A DNA stretch of 64,000 nt from Croceicoccus sediminis (GTDB lineage Bacteria > Pseudomonadota > Alphaproteobacteria > Sphingomonadales > Sphingomonadaceae), in contig NZ_SUNC01000005.1 in the NCBI RefSeq assembly GCF_007570835.1, positions 124,001 to 188,000 of the forward strand, read 5' to 3'. Positions 58,826 to 64,000 of this stretch are shown piece by piece. Below the pieces are notes generated by a model that was not told the DNA's origin, searched no databases, and saw only the letters and a list, made by a program, of their open reading frames with translations. The number at the start of each line of letters is the position of its first letter. Positions within the stretch are counted from its first letter, which is position 1. Position numbers and translations under genes: made by a program.

Positions 58826-59730
58826 GTAGCGGCGCGGGCCCGCAATATGGTCCGCGCGCCGCTGGTCGCGGCTTCCATGCCATCAACCGGATCGTCGACC
58901 TCGACATAGGCCTGCGCGTCGGTCACGCGGTCGATCCAGGGCATAAGGGCCGGGTAGTCCATGCCGCCCTCCCCCGGCGCGACGAACCGGGGGCAGTCAT
59001 TGCCGCTACAGCTTGCGTCCACGTCCTTCAGATGAAGCGACAGCACGCGCGGCCCCAGGTCGCGGAGCAGGTTCAGCGGGTCCACGCCCGCCACATATGC
59101 CCAGCCAAGGTCGATTTCGAAATCCACCTCGCCCGGCGCGAAAGACGCGGCGATCAGCTCCAGCGGGGTCTTTCCGGCAAGCGGAACATGGTCCCAGTCA
59201 TGGTTGTGATAGACGAGCCGCAGGCCTTCCTCGCGCGCGGCGCGGGCCATTACGGCCAGTCTTTCCATCCACCCCTCGAACGCGGTCCGGGTCGTCTTGC
59301 CGCGCGTTTCGCCGGTGAAGAAGACGTCGGCGGCCGATTGCGCGACGATACTGGCACCAAGCTTTGCCGCCATCTCCATCTGGCGGGGATAGTCGTCGTC
59401 ATGGGCCAGCCGCACCACGCCCACTTGCAGTCCCGCAGCCCGGCAGAGCGCTGCCACCTCGCCCGGATCGCGCACTGCCGGGTGGCGGGGCGATTGCGGG
59501 CCGAGGGGGAAACCGAAATGCGAATAGCCGAGCGACCGTGCGCGCCGCAGGGTGCCTGCATAGTCAGCCGCCAGCTCGCGCGCGACCGTCAGGCTGGTCA
59601 GCCCGAGCGGGCGCGGCGGACCGGCGCGCACCGATCCGCCTGCGCATGCCGCAGCGCCGCTTGCCAGCAAGGCGACCAGCGCCTGGCGCCGCGTAGCCTG
59701 CAAACGGCGGCGACCCGCCCGGCCCGTCAC
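58822..59730 (-). CDS. Exported sugar-phosphate-isomerase-like TIM-barrel protein
   Basis: A 302-residue xylose-isomerase-like TIM barrel. An export signal leads: basic residues with RR pairs, then ALVALLASGAAAC with a lipobox-like C29. The barrel part has GYSHFGFPLGP, LVYHNHDWD and VDFEIDLGWAYVAGVDPLNLL with metal-type His, Glu and Asp, and LSLHLKDVD. The usual family name says sugar phosphate isomerase/epimerase, but a protein outside the cytosol is more likely to act on free or glycosidic sugars. The start is a GTG overlapping the GH2 stop codon (GTGA), so it is coupled to GH2. Confidence 0.8.
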   Translation of the reverse strand: MTGRAGRRRLQATRRQALVALLASGAAACAGGSVRAGPPRPLGLTSLTVARELAADYAGTLRRARSLGYSHFGFPLGPQSPRHPAVRDPGEVAALCRAAGLQVGVVRLAHDDDYPRQMEMAAKLGASIVAQSAADVFFTGETRGKTTRTAFEGWMERLAVMARAAREEGLRLVYHNHDWDHVPLAGKTPLELIAASFAPGEVDFEIDLGWAYVAGVDPLNLLRDLGPRVLSLHLKDVDASCSGNDCPRFVAPGEGGMDYPALMPWIDRVTDAQAYVEVDDPVDGMEAATSGARTILRARAAT

Positions 59731-62516
59731 GGTTGCGCGACGACCTCGATGGCCGACACAAGCGCATCGCCTGCGACAGGAGTGAAGTCGAGCGTGATCG
59801 CGCCATCCTCCGACGCGGCGTCGAAGCTTTCGCTTACGGCTTTCAGCGCCCCTCCGGCCTTGGCAGCGATGTCATAGCCAGACAGCACCGGCTGACCGTT
59901 TACCGACACGTCGAAGACGCGCTCTCCCACGGCCTTTTCCGGCTCCACGAACGTCAGCGTCACGCGGTAGCGGCCCTTGGGCGCGGGTATGCGATAGCTG
60001 AAGTCGCCCTGACGGAAACTCGCCACGACATCGCGCCGCTCGGTCCCCTCGATCGGTGTCTTGACCGGCGGCTTGCCCCAGCCGCCCGACTTGTCGGCGG
60101 TTGCGCTGCTGCCATTGACGAAGAAGTTATCCGAACCGAACCGCATGTCGGCATCGGCGGCGATCAATGCGCCGCTGTCGATCCGGAAAGAGCCAACCTG
60201 CTCTTCGCCGAGCTTCCAGGTGATCTGGTCTTCGACCGGCCCGCTGGCAAAGTCGCCGCGTGCGACTATGGAATTATCACCATCGGCAAGCGGAACGTCC
60301 TTCCAGACGCAGACGTTCTGATCGCAGTCCTGCCGCGAACCGACCTCGACGCCGTTGACCAGCAGCGTCGTTGTCTCGGCGTTCGAATTCACGCGCACAT
60401 CGGTAACCGGGTAGGCGCGATTAACGTAGCGGCGGCCCTGTACATGAACGGTCGGCTGGTCGGACCAGTTCGCCCGGTAGAAATAGAACGCATCCTTGCG
60501 GATATCGCGGTCGTAAGTGACGATGCCCTTGGTATTGATGTCCTGCGCATCGCCTTCGGCACGAACCGTCGTGCCGAAATCGAAGGCGTTCCACATCCAG
60601 ATACCCCAAAGGTAATCCCTGTCCGCCAGCTCGCGCCAGTTTTCCTCGTGGAACCAGGTCAGGAATTCTTCGGGCTGGACGCGCCCCGACTTGTCGACCG
60701 GGCCGCCAAGCGGGTTGTCGGTGTGCAGGTTTGCCGCACCACCGGCGCCGTACTCACTGATCGAAAGGGGCTTGTCCGGATGCTTTGCCAGCAGGCCGTC
60801 CAGATGGTCGCCCAACTGGCCCGGCTCCCCGTAATACCAGCCGTAGTAGCGATTGACGCCCACCGCATCGACCGCCTCGGCGACGACCGGCACGTCGACC
60901 ATGTCCCGTTCCTCGCAGCAATTGGCAAGGACAACGGGCCGGTTCGGATCAAGCTCACGCGACAGTTCCGCAAGGTTGTAGAGCAGCGGCATCGGATCGG
61001 CGATGACTTCAGGCGGACGGCCCAGGAAGTCGGGTCGGCCCGGTCCGAAATCGACCTCGTTCGCGATGCCCCAAACCGCGACCGATGCATGATTGAAGTT
61101 CTGGTGCACGAGGTCGAGCAGCTGCGTACGCGCATTGGCCACGATGCCCGCCGGGGCGACGGCCTGATCGCGGCTGTTGGTCCAGGCGGTGACCAGTCCG
61201 ATCTCGTCCCACAGGACGATGCCGTAACGGTCTGCCAGATCGTGCACAGGTGAGCCGTGCTGATAATGCGAAAGGCGGATCGAATTGGCCCCCATGTCGA
61301 GCATGATCTTCAGGGATTCGTCCGTCTCCTCCGGCGAAATGGCCCAGTCGGACCGTTCGCTATCCTGGTGCATGCCCGCCCCGCGCAGCTGGTAGGGCTT
61401 GCCGTTCAGGATGAAGCCGCTCTGCGGATCGATGGCCATCTGCCGGATGCCGAACGCCTGTTCGACCGTGTCGAGCAGCGTCCCGTCCGCATCGCGCAGT
61501 TCAAAGCGCAGGGTGTGGAGGTAGGGGTCTTCGACGCCGTTCCACAGATGCGGATCGGCCACGCTCATCTCTCCGCCAAGCTCCTCGGTCCCGCCTGCCG
61601 GCACCGACACCTGCTTTTCGAACGAGCCGACGGTGTGACCGTTGTCGTCCATCAAGGTCGCGGAAACGCTCAGCGGCGTGTCCGACGACGCGTTGTTGGT
61701 CACCCGCGCGCTCAACGTGATCTGCGCATCGTTATCGGAAAGCGCGGTCGTCTCGGCGTAGACGCCGGGTCCGCCATGGTCGAGCATGTCGAAGTGCACC
61801 GGCTGCGTCACGACAATGCTGACGGGACGATAGATACCGCCGCGCACGAAGAAATCGCCGGTCATGGGCAGCACGTCCTGCGTCGTGTTGCCCAGGGCAG
61901 GCTGCGTGTTGTCGACCTTCACGTAAAGCGTATTGGCGCCATCGGCATTCAGGAAATCCGTGGCGTCGAGCCGGAAGCGCCCGAACGGATTGCGATGTCC
62001 GCCAAGCAGCTTGCCGTTGAGATAGACTTCAGCCGTGCGGCTGACCGCGTCGAATTCGAGAAATGCACGCTCTCCGCCCGATAGCGACGGTGCATCGAAA
62101 GTCAGGTAATACCAACCGACCCCTTGCGTCTTGTCGATGTTGTCGGGCGTATTGATGTGGGTTTCCGGGTCGGACAGATAGTATCCTACCCTGTTCCAGG
62201 TATGCGGGACGGAAACGGCTTGCCAGTTGGCCGGGTCCGGCTCCATCACGCTACCGTCCTGCGGCACAGGCCCCAGCAGGTTGAACTGCCAGCCATCGCG
62301 CAGCGATATGCGCGTGCGAATATCTTCCCCCTGCCCTTCCTTTGCGGCCCCTTCCTTAGCCGATGTTTCGCCGCTTGCGGCAGGTCCGTGCGCCATCGCA
62401 AGGGTCGGGTATGTCGCGGCAAGACCTATGCCCGCCAGAAGTGCATAGATCGGTCGGCGGATAGTTCGAGGCACGCTTGGTTCTCCTGGCATCAGCTCAA
62501 TTGCATGTTTTTCCAT
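59727..62516 (-). CDS. Exported GH2 glycosidase with C-terminal malectin-like domain
   Basis: A 929-residue protein. A signal peptide lies within the first 42 residues (RRPIYALLAGIGLAATYPTLAMA). The sugar-binding jelly roll has WQAVSVPHTWN and DAVSRTAEVYLNGKLLGGH, then an immunoglobulin-like domain, then the catalytic barrel. The acid/base is E487 in WGIANEVDFG and the nucleophile E588 in SISEYGAG. N661-x-K663 sits where beta-glucuronidases have their NxK carboxylate contact, although some GH2 beta-galactosidases also have NxK. The VNRYYGWYYG stretch resembles beta-glucuronidase. Residues from about 780 form a malectin-like domain. Substrate: a beta-glucuronide, beta-galacturonide or beta-galactoside. 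Confidence 0.88.
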   Translation of the reverse strand: MEKHAIELMPGEPSVPRTIRRPIYALLAGIGLAATYPTLAMAHGPAASGETSAKEGAAKEGQGEDIRTRISLRDGWQFNLLGPVPQDGSVMEPDPANWQAVSVPHTWNRVGYYLSDPETHINTPDNIDKTQGVGWYYLTFDAPSLSGGERAFLEFDAVSRTAEVYLNGKLLGGHRNPFGRFRLDATDFLNADGANTLYVKVDNTQPALGNTTQDVLPMTGDFFVRGGIYRPVSIVVTQPVHFDMLDHGGPGVYAETTALSDNDAQITLSARVTNNASSDTPLSVSATLMDDNGHTVGSFEKQVSVPAGGTEELGGEMSVADPHLWNGVEDPYLHTLRFELRDADGTLLDTVEQAFGIRQMAIDPQSGFILNGKPYQLRGAGMHQDSERSDWAISPEETDESLKIMLDMGANSIRLSHYQHGSPVHDLADRYGIVLWDEIGLVTAWTNSRDQAVAPAGIVANARTQLLDLVHQNFNHASVAVWGIANEVDFGPGRPDFLGRPPEVIADPMPLLYNLAELSRELDPNRPVVLANCCEERDMVDVPVVAEAVDAVGVNRYYGWYYGEPGQLGDHLDGLLAKHPDKPLSISEYGAGGAANLHTDNPLGGPVDKSGRVQPEEFLTWFHEENWRELADRDYLWGIWMWNAFDFGTTVRAEGDAQDINTKGIVTYDRDIRKDAFYFYRANWSDQPTVHVQGRRYVNRAYPVTDVRVNSNAETTTLLVNGVEVGSRQDCDQNVCVWKDVPLADGDNSIVARGDFASGPVEDQITWKLGEEQVGSFRIDSGALIAADADMRFGSDNFFVNGSSATADKSGGWGKPPVKTPIEGTERRDVVASFRQGDFSYRIPAPKGRYRVTLTFVEPEKAVGERVFDVSVNGQPVLSGYDIAAKAGGALKAVSESFDAASEDGAITLDFTPVAGDALVSAIEVVAQP

Positions 62517-62530
62517 ATCCTGAAGATTTT

Positions 62531-62543
62531 TTGGTCTGACCGC
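62531..62543. promoter_or_regulatory. GntR (FadR-type) operator-like site 3, GH2 side
   Basis: TTGGTCTGACCGC carries the perfect core GGTC-T-GACC and matches TTGGTC-T-GACCAA at 11 of 13 positions. It lies 15 bases before the GH2 start codon. The 379-base stretch from 62517 to 62895 has no gene that I can support; it holds the promoters of the divergent GH2 and GH3 genes, this site and site 4. Confidence 0.45.
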
Positions 62544-62661
62544 AATGGTAAAAGGGTGACGGCGGCTGCCTCTAAAATATCGTTATTTTTCTGATTATTG
62601 AGTGGTATCATCCACGGCCTGCGCCATAAGCAACACAAACCGACAGGCAGAAACCAATTTA

Positions 62662-62674
62662 TTGGCTTGACCAA
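62662..62674. promoter_or_regulatory. GntR (FadR-type) operator-like site 4, GH2/GH3 intergenic
   Basis: TTGGCTTGACCAA has perfect outer arms TTGG and CCAA and matches TTGGTC-T-GACCAA at 11 of 13 positions. It lies mid-way in the divergent promoter region of the two glycosidases, 131 bases from site 3. Confidence 0.45.
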
Positions 62675-62895
62675 CTTCACCGAAAGGGCTGCCTGAGGGG
62701 GGCTCGGCATGGCTTAGATAACAACGGGTCTAACGAAGCCATGCGAGCACGTCGCACAAATCGGACTGATACAAATCGATCGAATATATTTGCGCCTGTG
62801 ATTCCGGCCTGTTTGCAAGGAGAAGGTCAATCGCGGTCTCGTCGCGTTGCGGCTAGTCCTCCAAACAGCAACCGAAAATAACCTGGGTGAGTTCG

Positions 62896-64000
62896 ATGTT
62901 TTCAAAGGCGTGCAGCACACTTGCAGGAGCAGCGGTCCTGCTGCTTGGCACCAGCGCCTGCGTTTCGGTCCAGTTGGCCGATCCTGCCAAGATGTCGAGC
63001 CGGTCGATCCCCGTGCTGGAAGAAGATGGTTTCCGCTTCCGCGACCTTGATCGCAATGGGGCGCTGACCGCCTATGAAGACTGGCGGTTGCCCCCGGCGG
63101 AACGCGCCGCCGACCTTGTCTCCCGCATGACGCTGGAGGAAAAGATAGGGCAACTGGTCGTCGCCAATGCCTTCAACAATGCGCCCTATGGCCAGCCCGC
63201 GACCGGCTATGCGAGCGAAATGCTCGAAGGCCTGATGCGCGGGCCGCACATCCTGCATTTCAATTCAAGCCTCGCCATCGCCCCGGCCGATCTTGCCCGC
63301 GCGAACAATGCGGTTCAGGAAATCGCGGAACAGGGTCGCCTTGGCATTCCCGTCGTTTTCGCCACCGATCCGCGCCATCACCAGGCTGCGACGATCGGTG
63401 CGGGCGTGGCGGCGGGCGGCTTCAGCACCTGGCCCGAACCGACCGGTCTGGCCGCGCTAAACGACGAAGCGGTGTCCCGCCAGTTTGCCGAGACGGTCCG
63501 GCGCGATTTGCGAGCGACCGGGATCAGTATGCTGCTCGGCCCGCAGCTGGACCTTGCCACCGAACCGCGCTGGCCGCGCAACAACGGCACGCTGGGCGAA
63601 GACGTGGAGCGGGCCGTGCCGCTTGCCAGTATCCTCGTCGAAGGCCTGCAGGGTTCTGCCGATGGCGTCGGGCCGACCGGCGTTGCGACGGTCGTAAAGC
63701 ACTTTGCCGGGTACAGCGCGGGCAAGGACGGTTGGGACGGCCACAACCGCTATGGCCGCTTCGCCGCGATCGACGAGGACGAGTTCAAGGTTCACTTGCG
63801 CCCCTTCGAAGCCGCGTTTGAAAAGCATCCGAGTTCGGTGATGCCTGCCTACACCATTGCCGAGGGGCTGACGGTGGACGGCGTGCCGGTGGAACCGGTG
63901 GGCGCAGCTTACAGCAAGGTGTTGATGGAGGACTTGCTGCGCGGGAAATACGGCTTTGACGGTGTGATCCTGTCCGATTGGGCCGTGACCAATGATTGCG
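62896..64000 (+). CDS. Exported GH3 glycosidase (beta-glucosidase-like), cut by window end
   Basis: The first 368 codons are visible and the frame is open to the right edge. A lipoprotein-like signal, KACSTLAGAAVLLLGTSAC, with C22 is followed by FRDLDRNGALTAYEDWRLP, a Ca-loop-like lead seen in many GH3 proteins. Then comes the (beta/alpha)8 domain: RMTLEEKIGQLVVANAF, VVKHFAGYSAGKDGWDGHNR, and VILSDWAVTND with nucleophile D361. The family includes beta-glucosidase, beta-xylosidase and others. The start is ATG 62896; the ribosome site is weak. It diverges from GH2 and shares the operator region. Confidence 0.88.
   Translation, partial: MFSKACSTLAGAAVLLLGTSACVSVQLADPAKMSSRSIPVLEEDGFRFRDLDRNGALTAYEDWRLPPAERAADLVSRMTLEEKIGQLVVANAFNNAPYGQPATGYASEMLEGLMRGPHILHFNSSLAIAPADLARANNAVQEIAEQGRLGIPVVFATDPRHHQAATIGAGVAAGGFSTWPEPTGLAALNDEAVSRQFAETVRRDLRATGISMLLGPQLDLATEPRWPRNNGTLGEDVERAVPLASILVEGLQGSADGVGPTGVATVVKHFAGYSAGKDGWDGHNRYGRFAAIDEDEFKVHLRPFEAAFEKHPSSVMPAYTIAEGLTVDGVPVEPVGAAYSKVLMEDLLRGKYGFDGVILSDWAVTNDC

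Overview
The window is high-G+C, gene-dense alphaproteobacterial chromosome. It is most likely from a Sphingomonadales member (Novosphingobium, Erythrobacter or Croceicoccus type). The signs are a very large TonB-dependent receptor paired with a tryptophan-halogenase-like gene, an enolase-superfamily mannonate dehydratase like that of Novosphingobium, the intradiol catechol pathway, and many ATGA/TGATG translational overlaps. I see no prophage, insertion sequence, CRISPR array or rRNA. The window cuts a halogenase-like gene on the left and a GH3 glycosidase on the right.

Layout. 1-3.9 kb: halogenase-like gene (partial) behind a TonB receptor with a tandem LacI-like operator. 4.0-13.4 kb, all minus strand: the first steps of leucine catabolism (ivd, mccB, mccA), a LysR regulator and a fused 5-oxoprolinase. 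13.5-20.3 kb, plus strand: a transglutaminase / ATP-grasp-alpha-E / transglutaminase cluster of undescribed function. 20.3-28.9 kb: sulfotransferase, serS (with an unusual internal insertion), surE, a K+ channel, a lipoprotein, LOG and PfkB genes, a queuosine-precursor transporter and dps. 28.9-37.6 kb, minus strand: a type II secretion operon C-D-E-F-G-L-M-N that lacks the minor pseudopilins H-I-J-K. 37.8-42.0 kb: glycosyltransferase, rarA, a DUF429-like gene and tRNA-Thr(UGU). 42.0-43.3 kb: CitE-like lyase and MaoC-type hydratase. 43.5-50.2 kb: a complete catechol branch of the beta-ketoadipate pathway (catR, catBCA, pcaIJDF). 50.3-64 kb: TRAP transporter plus the glucuronate-to-KDPG pathway (uxaC, uxuB, manD, kdgK), its FadR-type GntR regulator, an exported TIM-barrel protein, and divergent GH2 and GH3 glycosidases.

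Two regulatory links stand out. First, the ivd-mccB-mccA promoter and the maoC-citE promoter lie about 35 kb apart. They share an almost identical block: an ATAG-N7-CTAT palindrome with conserved flanks at fixed spacing. The same palindrome core overlaps the start codon of the LysR gene beside ivd. Together the five enzymes match the leucine pathway described in Mycobacterium tuberculosis, in which a MaoC-type hydratase and a CitE-like lyase replace the usual enoyl-CoA hydratase and HMG-CoA lyase. Second, TTGG-N5-ACCAA-like sites occur in the gntR/manD intergenic region and again in the GH2/GH3 intergenic region, which suggests one uronate regulon from polysaccharide cleavage to KDPG.

All functions are read from sequence motifs and gene context. 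No database search was run.
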